A stretch of DNA of 64,000 nt from Diadema setosum (Eukaryota > Echinodermata > Echinoidea > Diadematoida > Diadematidae): positions 27,206,155-27,270,154 of the forward strand of contig CM067065.1 in NCBI GenBank assembly GCA_033980235.1, given 5' to 3'. The notes below the pieces were generated by a model. That model searched no databases and was not told the origin of the DNA. It saw only the letters and a program-made list of their open reading frames with translations. The position numbers and the translations under genes were made by a program. Shown here in pieces: positions 10,773-22,193 of this stretch (the first letter of the stretch is position 1; each line of letters opens with the position of its first letter).

Positions 10773-12061
10773 GAACAGCATTTGCCCGAACTGTCAGCAG
10801 ACCAATTCAGGGGGTTCAGCTCAGCAACCCAGTGGGCGTGCAGGTCCTCAACACCGCAAAGGCCAGGACGCTAGATCCGCAGGGCGCCCCCTTGCTGGAG
10901 CTCTCAAGGGAAGAGGCCACGTTCTGCAAGGTGTGTAAGGTTTCGTTGACAGGGGAGCAACATGCGAGGCAGCACTACGCCGGGAGAAATCACCGCAACT
11001 TGCTGCAGAGGATGTCTCTCGGAGGAGGACGGCCCGCGCGGCAAGATGGACAAGGGTCAGGAAATCTACACTGCAGCATCCGCCAATACAGCTTTACGGA
11101 AGCGTTCAGCGCTATACAGATAATGCGTCAGGAAAGAAACAACAAGAAGGCAGAAGCGGTCGCAAAACCCAAACTAGCTCAGCAAGGCGGCGTTGTTACG
11201 GGCTCCTCAGTGGAAAACCAACCATTCTCCCTATTTTCCGGTCAAGGGGTGTTACTCGGGGGCTCCATTTTGCCATCCTGCAGAGGGGTGGATACCACTG
11301 GGCGCTCCAACGATCTCTCCCTCCCTGGTTTATCCAATGGGCGTGACTCTCTGGGGGAGTCGAGGCACACGCCTGCTTCTGTGGAGGCAGATTCTAGTCT
11401 CTTAGACTCAATGACCACGGCAGCCAAAGAGATGATGTCATTCCCAGAGGGAGTGGCAATTGACGCTAGAAGTCGACGGCACAATATTGGTGCAGACATC
11501 GCCGAAGAAGCTCTCTTGAACAGTCCTGACGCAGCTGCATTCGGTAGTGGTCCTAGCGGGCAGATTGGAGATGATTCCTTTTTATCAATCAAGAATTCGA
11601 CACCTCCCCACAGCAGCTGCTTGGATGGCGGAGAGCCAAACCCTGATTTCAATCGTTGTCGTCAGGAGATTGTGACGGCCTGCTCAAAAGTAATGATGAA
11701 CATGATCCCCGAGATTGCCAACAAGGTGGCCGACATGCTCACTGGTCAAAATCCAAGTATCGTTCGAGAGACGAAGCTCCAGGCAGGAAGCTCTGCTGAT
11801 GTTGTTAGAGAGACCCACCCACCACAGTCCCACAACGAGCAGCAGGGTGGCTCCAGTCAGTCCAGTCTGATTTCTTTGGATCACCTCGACCGGAGCTCTT
11901 CGGACGTTTCTCTACCACTAAATGCGGCGCCATCTCAGAAAGTGCTCTCGACTATGGAAACCTCCTCAACCTTCGCCGCGGGCAGCTTCCCTCCTCACCA
12001 CCCCACCATCTCGCTCCAAAGCGCCATCTGGGAAAGCCTGAGTAAGCAAAACGCCAAGTGA
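10773..12061 (+). CDS. Zinc-finger gene copy 1, last exon (JAZ/U1-type finger; second finger degenerate)
   Basis: Joined to 7757-7835 this gives a 455-residue protein ending at TGA. Finger 1 is intact: C78-x2-C81-x12-H94-x5-H100, the spacing of U1/matrin-type C2H2 fingers found in ZNF346 (JAZ) and ZNF385 proteins, which bind structured or double-stranded RNA. Finger 2, recognisable from its paralog, keeps only the first Cys (about residue 127); the second Cys is Arg and both His are gone. The Ser/Pro-rich middle is followed by a conserved helical C-terminal segment (RQEIVTACSKVMMNMIPEIA). The frame is open over 428 codons despite the lost finger, so it may be functional or a young decaying paralog. 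The GTG at 10832 is only an internal codon, since the upstream acceptor fits better. Nuclear RNA-binding function is inferred from family only. Confidence 0.75.
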
Positions 12062-12408
12062 TGATATATTAACAAGCAGTGTTTGTCGTTTTGTAATGGA
12101 TGACTTCGTGCAAACGACAATTCGCGCAGTGGATGCAACATTCTGCTTGAAGTTCGCCATTGATTCGCGTGCAAATATAACTGTGTCGAGATTGGTTAAT
12201 TGGATCAAATCTGTAAGAACTCCCTAAATTTGTAAGGAACTTCCAGTGGCCCTTATGTCCATGCCCATCTGTTCGACCAGAGTATTCATTTCCGGATCCC
12301 AGTTTGTCATCGAGATGACTTTCCACCTGAAACTCTCGTCTAAACTTTTTTCCACTACTTGGCAATGTGTCCCAATACACAGCTGGTTGTTGCCGTTTCT
12401 GGCTTTAA
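12062..12408 (+). other. 3' flank of zinc-finger copy 1
   Basis: The first 150 bases align loosely with 23585-23700 downstream of the paralog (ATGATATATTA, GTGGATGCAACAT / GTAGATGCGACAT, GTGCAAAT), so the duplication extends past the stop codon. No canonical AATAAA was found here before the MITE at 12409. Confidence 0.5.
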
Positions 12409-12792
12409 AGGGACTGTACAGTACTGGTTGAGGTAAGGGATTCATGTTTTGAACATTTCTAAGTGAGATAATGAGAAACCTCTTATGAAATTTGAAAGAG
12501 CATGTAATTTTAAGAAGAATTCAACATTTATTTGATGAAAATTGGTTTTGAAATGGCTGAGATATCCAAAAAAGTGATAATAATAAAAGGCGACAGGCCA
12601 CAACTTTATTAGGATCTCTTTGTTTCACCTTGTTTTTGGATATCTCAGCCATTTCAAAACCGATTTTCATCAAATAAACTTTTGATACCCTTTAGAATTG
12701 CATGCTCTTTGACATCTCATAGAGTGGTTTCTGAATATCTCGCAAAACGTTAAAAGCTAAATCCTCACCTCGATCAGAACTGTACACACCCT
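12409..12792. repeat. TTAA-flanked foldback MITE, family B copy 2
   Basis: 384 bp, flanked by TTAA at 12405-12408 and 12793-12796. It is the same length as copy 1 at 74-457, roughly in the opposite orientation. Its inverted arms include ATATCTCAGCCATTTCAAAA and its partner. Confidence 0.85.
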
Positions 12793-12796
12793 TTAA

Positions 12797-14680
12797 AGCC
12801 AAAACAGTTGTTGTATATGCCTAGCCTTGTGCAAAGGCAGCTTGCAATGGACTCGTACGCACACAGCGATCGATCGCTACGCTCGCAGCTCGACGGTTGT
12901 ACGCTGTGTGAGCGAGTCCACTGGCACTGCTCTGTGTGGGCGTGTCCTCAAATCATATCGAGCTGCCTTTGCAAAAGGCCAGTATATGCCTGGAAGAGTG
13001 TCGATTTCTGCTCTAAAACATATTCATTTATGCATATGAAATGTAGTAAATAACTTTACCATGTGACGATTTCAGTTTGGTAATGACAGAAATGCGACAT
13101 ATTGGCCAACAAACTTCGCCGAAAGTGGGCCTAATAGTTCTATCACTCATAATACTACAATCTCAGAGATTAATCGACTGTGGTTGGCACGTGATGTTTT
13201 ATTATATTCGACTGCATCGATTAATCTTTCTTCCCTTTTTCTTTTTTGCAATTTAAATCATCACCATAATATGGATGAAAGTATGTAATATACATGTGAT
13301 TTTTCATTTGATGTTTTACAGGGTTTTTTTTTATCAGTAATGAGTATTGTTTCTGTTAATCTTGAGGGTATACCTGTTCTCTAAGGAATGTGAGATATAG
13401 ACAATTTTGCTTTTGAGGTTTGGAAAGTTATCACCCGCGTTTGGCTTGAGTGCGGCAGTCCCAGAATCTGGAGGGTTGTTTGTTTGTTTTTTCCCTTCTT
13501 CTTCCTTTCTTTTACGATAGCTTGTGGAGGATGCCGACGAGGTAGGGGATGGGGTATTGCTTTAGGAGGAAGAGGGTGTAAGGGGGGATCTCTGCTCAGA
13601 ACCCTCGTCTCTTATTATTATTATTATTTCTCGATTATTTTCGCTTTTTTTTTTGGGGGGGGGGGTTTAACATCCCAAAGATTTTGTGTATGTGGGCTTA
13701 ATACACACACTAATGTAATGTATGTATTATTGGATAGGTCTTACTTTATGTATAAGTCAATCAATACTCGTCAACGATTTCTACAGTGTATGATCACGTG
13801 ATAGTGGACAATATTTGGTATTTTTACACAATGCTCTTGAGTGATCAACAAACAATGTAGGGCTGATGGAATTGTGATTCACTAATAAGATGATTCCATA
13901 TTTAATGTTAGGTGTTGGGCGCAGGTCTGGAGGCTCAATGACTTTGCTGTTAGTGACCATAGGCATGTTTTTTAAGTGCATGATCCAACCCGCATGGTGT
14001 AATAACTGATATCAGTTGTATGATATTATTCTCCTACCCCACCCTTTCCCTCTTCTTAACAAAATGTAACCCCTCGTCCTGTCTACCCCCCCCCCCCTCC
14101 CCCGTAGGTAGGCATTCTGAGCTGCCACGTGTAAACAAGCAACAGGTTATAGTGGCTGTCCGTTGGCACAATTTGATTATTGTTTGCGTATAATCCAATG
14201 GTAATGTATACAAAAATCATACATATCCATGTTAAGTATATTTATAATATGCCGCTACACAATCAGCATTGCATATACGTTTTCCTCTTTTGATCACTGT
14301 AATTACATACACTGAATAATTGTCCAACATGTTTTTTTTTTTTTTTTTTTTTCATTTTTAAAGCATCACAATATCATCACATAATATAAGCTTAGATTTT
14401 GATTGTTCTGGTCTTGATGTACTAGTGTGTGTAGAAGATTTAAATATTCTTTTTTATGATTTATGTTTGAATGTTAGCGAACATGTATTTCTATCTTTTT
14501 TTTAATGTATGTCACAGCAATTCAGTCTTAGGACTGTGAGAGTGGAACAACTATGCGAAGGAAATCAGTGTGTTCCTAATACTACTACTACTACTACCTT
14601 TACTAATCAATTTGATATCATACAATGATATCAGCTGTATTTGTATAATTTGTCAGCACGTGAGAAGGTGCTAATGATTA
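12797..14680. other. Between duplicated genes, no gene seen
   Basis: At 12827-12975 a short CpG-rich imperfect inverted repeat (GCAAAGGCAGCT and AGCTGCCTTTGC) occurs. Positions 13330-13460 match 4440-4600. There is a G-run near 13655, a C-run near 14086, a T-run near 14332-14352 and (ACT)n near 14579. The reading frames here are low-complexity. Confidence 0.5.
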
Positions 14681-14935
14681 TGAACAGTTTGTTCGCAAAA
14701 ACCGATAAGTCCATATTTGCCAAATGAAGATATTTGCGATTAAAGGTCAAGAAAAATAAAGAGAATAATAAGAAAATATTTGCTTCTTTTGACCATAACT
14801 TCAAAAATGTGCCTTTATGTGGTGACCAGTATGTCATTTAAATGGTATTATTTTGTACTTTATGACAGAGACCGCACTTCAAAATCTTCAAAAATGGACT
14901 TATCATTGTTTTTTTTTTTTCGAACAAACTCTTCG
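14681..14935. mobile_element. Family C MITE copy 2
   Basis: Bounded by TGAACAGTTTGTTCGC and its inverse ending CTTCG, with TA on both sides. The interior (GATTAAAGGTCAAGAAAAAT, ATGACAGAGACCG) matches the copy at 6226-6474. Confidence 0.75.
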
Positions 14936-15208
14936 TATATCGTGTGTATCATGAACTTGCCAGCAGGAGCGGGTGTGAGATTGTTTTCTTTTTTGGATTG
15001 TTTTTGTTTGTTTGTTTGTTTGTTTTTCAAGGAGGTAATAAATCTCGATAAAAGATCGCTGGGTATGAAGTGTTCTTAATGATGTGCTTTTCACCAGTCA
15101 CCATGAATGTGCTAGTCACCTAGCACCTATCAGGTCAATGGGGAATTGGGATAAATCATTACACTGGAAAGGAAGGGGATATTATGAAATCATTTGTTAT
15201 ATTATGTA

Positions 15209-15457
15209 TGAAGGGTTTGTTTGCAAAAACCGATAAGTCCATTTTTGAAGGTTTTTAAGTACGATCTCTGTCATAAAGTACAAAATAATACCTTTTAAAT
15301 GATATATTGGTCACTACATATAAAAGTATATTTTTGAAGTTATGGTCAAAAGAAGCAAAAAAATTCCTATTATTCTCTTTATTTTTCTTGACCTTTAATC
15401 GCAAATATCTCCATTTGGCAAATATGGACTTATCGGTTTTTGCAAACAAACTCTTCA
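15209..15457. mobile_element. Family C MITE copy 3
   Basis: 249 bp between TGAAGGGTTTGTTTGC and its inverse ending CTCTTCA, flanked by TA. Inverted relative to the copy at 6226-6474. Confidence 0.8.
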
Positions 15458-15475
15458 TATACATATGTATATATA

Positions 15476-16008
15476 CATTGCAAAAAGTCCGGTGTTGAAT
15501 ATGAAACACCGAGCTGGTGTTAAATTTCCGGTGCTCATTCATGGTGTTAGATTAACACCTCCGGGTGTCATTTTGAAATTTAAAATTGTTTTTTGAATAG
15601 TTTCTTAGTTACTGCACTTCTTGTTAATTTTGAACTTCTACAAGACGATAAAGAATTTTCCGATAAAGTACTTGATTTTTGAAAAAAAAAATCTGTAAAT
15701 ACATTTACACCACAGTAACACCATTTGGTGTGGTCCCCTATTGAAGCTGCACGGGTGTTATACCATTGAAATTAACACCACCAATATCAAATCAACACCA
15801 TGCGGTGTCATTATTGAATTAGCTCTAGCGCAGTGTCAAAAATATCACCAGCCACAGTGTCAAATTAGCACCACAAAGTGCCAGGCGAACACTTTTTAGC
15901 ACCGTCACAATACATTTTGCTACACCTGTGGGTGTAGTCCTCTATTGAAGTTTGATCGGTGTGAGATTTAACACCCATGGTGTTAAATCTAACACGGATG
16001 TTTTTACA

Positions 16009-16011
<3 letters not shown>
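15476..16011. mobile_element. TA-flanked MITE rich in ACACC/GGTGT
   Basis: 536 bp between CATTGCAAAAAGTCCG and the inverse of CACTGTAAAAACATCCG, with TA at 15474-15475 and 16012-16013. GGTGTTA / TAACACC motifs recur throughout the element in both orientations. No transposase is present. It lies between two family C MITEs. Confidence 0.65.
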
Positions 16012-16012
<1 letters not shown>

Positions 16013-16060
<48 letters not shown>

Positions 16061-16311
16061 GAAGGGTTTGTTTGCAAAAACCGATAAGTCCATTTTTGAA
16101 GATTTTGAAGTACGATCTCTATCATAAAGTACAAAATAATACCTTTTAAATGATATATTGGTCACTACATATAAAGGCATAATTATTTTTGAAGTTACGG
16201 TCAAAAGAAGCAAAATTTTTCTTATTATTCTCTTTATTTTTCTTGACCTTTAATCGCAAATATCTCCATTTGGCAAATATGGACTTATCGGTTTTTGCAA
16301 ACAAACTCTTC

Positions 16312-16357
<46 letters not shown>
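16013..16357. mobile_element. Family C MITE copy 4 inside a (TA)n tract
   Basis: The MITE occupies 16060-16312 (TGAAGGGTTTG to CTCTTCA). TA dinucleotide runs flank it on both sides, so it inserted into a TA microsatellite, or the tract expanded around it. Confidence 0.8.
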
Positions 16358-16359
<2 letters not shown>

Positions 16360-16483
16360 CGATATCATCAAATATAAAACTTAAAACAAGGTCGTGCTGT
16401 AATCACCAACAGTTTATTTCGGCACAGAAATTTTCAAGCTATTCGCTTTTAATTTAACACTTGAGAAAGAGATTGACAGACTG

Positions 16484-16487
<4 letters not shown>

Positions 16488-16529
<42 letters not shown>

Positions 16530-16560
16530 ACACGCACACACACACACATACACTCACACA
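16488..16560. repeat. (CA)n microsatellite
   Basis: CA repeats with a few TA and CG interruptions. Confidence 0.9.
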
Positions 16561-16885
16561 AAAGAGATAAATTACCAAGATTTGACATTTTGAAATTTCA
16601 CATTTTTTCAGAAATATTTTCTTGACCAGTCCTTATGCATATTCAAATGAGTGAGTTGATTTGATCATGTCACATCCTCACAATTTTTCATGTAGGCCTA
16701 TGTTATACATGAAATTCGGAAAAAATATATCAATTATCTTTAGCTAATCCAAGTCAAAACATTTTCCCATACCAAGATATATATCAGCGTTATTATATAT
16801 TTAAAAAAAAATTGGGTGGTTTGATATCAGTACAGCTGAAATATGACAGTTTTGTCATTTCTTTATGAATGAAATAAATAAATAA

Positions 16886-17068
16886 ATGCGCAGTTCTAAG
16901 GACACTCTTCTTTTACAGATTCCAACATGTAAAACAAAAGTAACATTGGGAGACAGAGCATTTGCCTGTGCAGCTCCCAAACTCTGGAATGGTCTACCAT
17001 TAGAAGTCCGGAAATCTCCAATAGTAGCAGTCTTTAAATCACGACTCAAAACACATCTTTTTATTTAA
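16886..17068 (+). pseudogene. 5'-truncated LINE ORF2 C-terminal fragment
   Basis: The frame reads TLGDRAFACAAPKLWNGLPL and ends with a KSRLKTHLFI-type terminus. This is the standard C-terminal signature of L2/CR1-like retrotransposon ORF2 proteins; compare [18 protein letters not shown]...LKTHLF at the end of the intact element at 40366-43602. The fragment is a dead 5'-truncated insertion in plus orientation. Confidence 0.75.
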
Positions 17069-17499
17069 CTGTTCGTTATTATCAAGCACATCAGAAGCTT
17101 TTGCAGCGCAGAAGAATATATGTTTATAGGTTTTGCGATTTATAAATTGATATATTATTATTATTATAAATGCATGTGAGAGCATGACATCGTCATTTTT
17201 GATTATGTGATGAAACAAATTCCATTTTGGTATTTTTTGCATACTTCTGTAAGGATTTTTTTCTTTTCCTTTGGAAATATTCATTTTTGGGATGGATTTC
17301 GTCTTTAATTACAATTTACACAGTTATGATTCTTGTAAAACAGCTTATCGGACTGTTTAAGATTTTGTAATTCTTGTACAATGTAAACTGAAATCATCGT
17401 ACAATGTAATGGTTATTGTTACGTACTATTTTGTTCGTTAATGTACGACGAAACACTCCTTAAGTCAACATTCATAACATACATGTGGATTGAGTAAAT

Positions 17500-18060
17500 T
17501 CAACAATAATAGCATGGACGCAACCGGGGAAATTCGGGGGAAATCGGATAATCTGTTCAAAAGTTATGATTTTTTAAAACATCTGCACAGCTAATGCTAG
17601 ATTAAGAGACTACTACAGTCTATGATGTCACATGCGTAGAACAATATAAGAAAAAATTACAGAGAATTTCACAATATTTTACTTTTTGAAAAAAGTGCAC
17701 ATTTCCTCGACTTGCCAGTGACGTATGTTAAGGGTAATATTATTCTCCCTGCCTTGTGAAAGAGGCAAGTCAAGCGTTTTCTTGTTATGGCAGAAAAGTG
17801 AAAAGAGACGTTGAGTTTTCCTTACATTATTTTTCTTTTATTCGCTGTACGCATGTGACATCACCAGCTGTAATAGTTTTCTCATCCAGCAGTGACTGAG
17901 CAGAAACTGAGCAAAAATCTTTACAATTGTCCAATTTTCCACAAACTCTCACTAGTGTATTCTACTAATATTGCTGCATTCACTCAAACCACATTTGTAA
18001 GAAGGTGGTCTTGTCCTTCACGACAAACATAATAATATTGGAGTGCAGTCTCTGGTTCCT
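17500..18060. repeat. Foldback repeat, shared with 23985-24545
   Basis: Left and right arms contain inverted related blocks (GAAATCGGATAATCTGTT / CAATTGTCCAATTTTCC; ACTACTACAGTCTATGATG / GACATCACCAGCTGTAATAG). The same blocks in the same order occur at 23985-24545. No coding potential was recognised. Confidence 0.5.
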
Positions 18061-18306
18061 CTCTACCAACAGTAGAGAAAGAAGGTAAACTCATAAAATG
18101 TTACCATACAGTGTAGCGAGTTTGTGTGTTGACTTGATACACTTAAAATCTAGCAACCATAGATTATCTATTTGATCATCTATTCAATTTTCTTCTTATT
18201 TACTCATTTTTGTACACTTATTTCTTCAGACTTTAATTATTCTACAGGCATATATCATTAGTATGATTATTAGGTACCTATATACTGTTAGGCCTATTAT
18301 TATTGT

Positions 18307-18322
18307 TATTATCCTTAGTATC

Positions 18323-18377
<55 letters not shown>

Positions 18378-18413
18378 TATTATAATTGTTATTATTATTA
18401 TTATTATTATTAT

Positions 18414-18457
<44 letters not shown>

Positions 18458-18500
18458 TTGTTATTATTACTATTATCATTATCATTATTATTATTGCTTT
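18307..18500. repeat. (ATT)n / (AGT)n compound microsatellite
   Basis: ATT repeats, then about 40 bases of AGT repeats, then ATT repeats again, followed by a T-run and G-run. The leucine/valine-rich frame through it is not a gene. Confidence 0.95.
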
Positions 18501-18788
18501 TTTTTGGGGGGGGGGTGGGGCTGTTTGCTCAGTGGTGCCCCACCGTTCGCACTCTGGTAGCTTTATTTCTTGACGTTTTCTTTATACTTCTCTGTTCAAC
18601 TTTCGCATTGCAACTTTATTTTATTGGATGCAAGAACATACTCTTAGTACTGTCTAATATTGCATATAACAAATACATTGTTTTGTGATTATGGATGATC
18701 CGATAAAACATAAAATAACAACATGAAAAGCGTCCTCTTCCCTGTGTTTTGACGGGCACTCAGTCTGACATCAATTGATCACACAGAA

Positions 18789-19297
18789 GGGGAAGCACGC
18801 CGGAAGATGGCGCAATCCCAGAATAGATCCCACATGAGTTACGAAAATCAACACTATCGGTATAGTCGTAATTAGAAGCATTCCTGTGATTTTTAAATAT
18901 AAAAAAGAAAAAAAAAAAGGAAAATCACAAAGAAGTCACATAATATTTCAGTCAACAGTGATTTATAGAACAGAACTTATCTTTGTTAATATTGCTAATT
19001 AGGCAATGTGGTGTATGTTCTGCACGAATCCTGTTTTCAGTGATTGATGTGCAAAAGTTAAGATATAAACGACTTTGAATAAGACTATGAAGTGGGAATT
19101 CCCCACACTATTCACCGACTGTGTGTTACAGTATGCTGCACAGAAATTGGTCAATCGTCTACCCTCCATTCCCTGTATTACACGTAGATACGCGGGGATC
19201 CCTATACGCATGTACGACAAAATATTCACAGCTAAGTCAGCTGTCACTTGTACGGTGAGCTTGGCTCTATATAAATATCGCCAGACGCAGGGTAGAT
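18789..19297 (+). promoter_or_regulatory. Putative promoter of zinc-finger gene copy 2 (kappaB-like site, TATA box)
   Basis: Conserved with 6711-7299. It contains GAAGCACGCCGGAAGATGGC, GCGCAATCCC and TTACGAAA, then GGGAATTCCC at 19094-19103 inside GTGGGAATTCCCCAC, a palindromic NF-kappaB consensus match. TATATAAAT at 19268-19276 is a good TATA box, which would place initiation near 19298-19305. The kappaB-to-TATA distance is about 165 bp. Regulation by NF-kappaB is an inference from motif and conservation. Confidence 0.55.
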
Positions 19298-19344
19298 TAA
19301 AATTTCTCCAGGGTGGTTCACTGTGAAGTCTAGTCCCCGAATCG
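19298..19344 (+). other. Putative non-coding exon 1, zinc-finger copy 2
   Basis: Lies about 30 bp downstream of the TATA box and ends at ATCG followed by GTGAGTTTG, which is conserved in copy 1. The start is approximate. Confidence 0.45.
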
Positions 19345-20016
19345 GTGAGTTTGATAGAGTGTAGTCATACCGTGTGTTTATGTACTATTGGCACAGTATA
19401 TACCATCAGATGTGAATGGTGTCATAACATATCATTATCTCATACATGACAACTGATCACCTGTTTGTAATGTGTGCGTAATAAGTATGGAGATAATTAG
19501 CCCGACCAGACGCTGTAAGTTCGCTGTGTCGCGACGTACCTACGTACAGCGACTGGGCTGTGTATAGTTAGCAGATAATTCGATGTATACATCTCATCTG
19601 TACAATAGAGTGGGTACAGCTACTTTGCGCGGGAAGACCCGCCAAAAATGGCAGGCCATGGGCTAACGGTGCTGATCATTGTGTACCATAACTTGGTGAA
19701 ATATTTTTGATGAAAATGAGAAAAGTGTGCTTATTGAATTTCGGATATGAGGGTTACTGATAAATCTTACCTCTTGAAAAGAAATGGTTTGTATGACAAT
19801 TTCGCTTAAAAACAGAAAAAAAAAAACGACAGTCCAATATTTCTAGGAATATTGAGGTTGAATGGCAGAATGGTAATGATGGAATTAGATGCATCAATCA
19901 ATCCAGAAAGTTTGAAAGAGACCTAAACCTTGATGAGATAATCCCTGAAGCAGCTCTTTCCGAACTAAACTGGGATGGGATGTGTTGTGACAGTAGGTGA
20001 TGGTGCAGTCATAACA

Positions 20017-20264
20017 TGAAGAGTTTGTTCGCAAAAACCGATAAGTCCATTTTTGAAGATTTTGAAGTACGGTATCTGTCATAAAGTACAAAATAATACC
20101 TTTTCAATGATTTATTGGTCACTACATATTAAGGTACAGTTTTGAAGCTATGGTCAAAAGAACCAAAAATTTTCTTATTATTATCTTTATTTTTCTTGAC
20201 CTTTAAACGCAAATATCTCCATTTGGCAAATATGGACTTATCGGTTTTTGCGAACAAACTCTTC
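20017..20264. mobile_element. Family C MITE copy 5, intron 1 of zinc-finger copy 2
   Basis: 248 bp between TGAAGAGTTTGTTCGC and its inverse ending CTCTTCA. It lies between the non-coding exon and the MFDV exon. Confidence 0.8.
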
Positions 20265-20589
20265 ACATATAATACAAATAGATGTGCACACTAAAACCTC
20301 TGTAAACACAGATTTACAGCAATATGGGACCCACAGGAGGTTTCAGCCCTCTGATCATGACAGCAATAGCCTCCTGGAAGGCAGCTTCTGTTGGGGCAGT
20401 AACTGCCATGGTTGGCAACTGGTTCCAGACTGCACTTAATAATCCATTTTTCTGATATCGACTTAAACATTAAGGTGAGTGAGTGATATTATTCTTAATC
20501 TTAATCCTTTGGATCTTCCTTTTTCATGTATTTTTGTCCAGAGTTCAATATTTGTTCTTTGCTGAGGGAGATCAGAGAGAAAAGCAGCG

Positions 20590-20671
20590 ATGTTTGATGT
20601 AGAAGACGAACATGACGAAGCTTGGATTGACATGAATGATGTGTCGCCTAGGCAACCGTCTTCTGTGACAG
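20590..20671 (+). CDS. Zinc-finger gene copy 2, first coding exon
   Basis: Encodes MFDVEDEHDEAWIDMNDVS... and ends in phase 1 at GTGACAG followed by GTATGG. The exon likely starts at 20542 after TTTTTGTCCAG. It joins in frame to 22194-23584. Leader and coding sequence are conserved with copy 1 at 7757-7835. Confidence 0.8.
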
Positions 20672-22011
20672 GTATGGGCAATGCGTGGTTGGTTATTGAT
20701 TAGGGATGAACCAGAGGGCCCGGATGTCCCGGACACCCTTGCAGTGCCGTGTGCGTGTTGTTGTTGTTATTATGTTTTTTTTTTTTTTTTTTTTTTTGGT
20801 GTCTGTGTATGTAACTATTTGCGCCGTTATCTCCATCATATCAAAATCAAGAACAGTAACTCGAGAAATGAATAAAATGTGGTGTAATTGATTAATTACC
20901 GTCCTTAGTTAACTGACTGATTATTATTATTGTTATAATTTATTTATTTGTTTGTTTATTTATCTATTTATTTAGTAATTGTATTTGGCATGTGGGAACA
21001 TTCTTCTCTCATACTTTTGGGGCAGATAAGGTCCAGTACATCATGATAATGAAAAAAATCTGGTCAGTCCGGATGATGTGCCTGGTCAGTTGCACATTTT
21101 ATAAGGCATGAGGGCGCTCCTATATATCCATACCAAAAACTCATATGGAGTAAAGGAGTAGACTCCCTTATACTTTATGAACACCAAAATGAATTATCTC
21201 ACAAATAATCCGATATACATTTCAACAGAAAAAAAAACACATTTTTTTGCAGATAATTTATATATCATATTATGTAGTAAATTACAAACATCCGGTTGTG
21301 CAGAGTGCGGTGCTGTATGTTTTTGAATATGATAGGCTTCACTCCGTGCTGAACTGTGTATTTTTTTTCATTATAATATAGGGCTATGTACTACCAAACT
21401 CGAACAATAAAAAAAAAAAAAAAAATCAGAAATTTACAAATGGACTTTATTATACTTTTTTAAAAATGTTTTGGCAAGGGCCAGAAATTGAAGTGGCACC
21501 CTGAGAAAATTAAAGAAAAACCGGAAACACCTTTGTAAACTCATACACTATTACATACGTTGTGCCATTTTCATCTGTTTAACCTCTTGTGTGCCTCATT
21601 GATTAACTGTCCGTAGGTATCCGTGTGTGAACTTTGAGCACATTTGATTCATGGCACAAAAAGGGTTAATCGGCATAGTTTTGTCTGTATTGATGCAGCA
21701 TACTGGTAGACTGCTGTATCCAAATATTCTGCATCAGACACTCCATGTCTCAAATAAAAAAAAATAAAAATACATATGTAGGACCTTATTTCAAACGACT
21801 TAATGTGTTATACCCAACACATCAAGACGAACGTGGAATGGAATTAAAAAAACATTTGTATATATGATTTGTACACTGTGTAAGATTGTTTGGACTGTAT
21901 ACAAAGAGTGAGAGTGATCGTACATAATGTATAGCCATCCTCCAATTAACCACTGCCATCAATATCATTATTTTGTCACTGTCTCCCATTGAAACTGCAT
22001 CTTGTTATAAA

Positions 22012-22106
22012 CCCAATGAGGACAAGTCTTGAGTAGGCCTATATTTGGGCAGTGGTATAAGGGAAATGCATGTTGTAACAAAATAAGCCCGTCCTCAATG
22101 GGTTAA
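22012..22106. mobile_element. Tiny piggyBac-like MITE, decayed
   Basis: Left end CCCAATGAGGAC, right end GTCCTCAATGGG followed by TTAA at 22103-22106; the left TTAA is mutated. The inner block GGGAAATGCATGTTGTAACA matches GGGAAATACGTGTTGTAGCA in the copy at 39638-39722. It sits in intron 2 of zinc-finger copy 2. Confidence 0.65.
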
Positions 22107-22193
22107 ATGTGACCTAGTTGCTCTGTAACATTATGTTACGGCAACAGGACTTCCATCTGACAAATCCTTTGCTTTATCCACTTTCCCTCTCAG

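Noticed and set aside
18386..18688. Leu/Val-rich ORF
   Set aside because: Translation of ATT/AGT repeats and a G-run.
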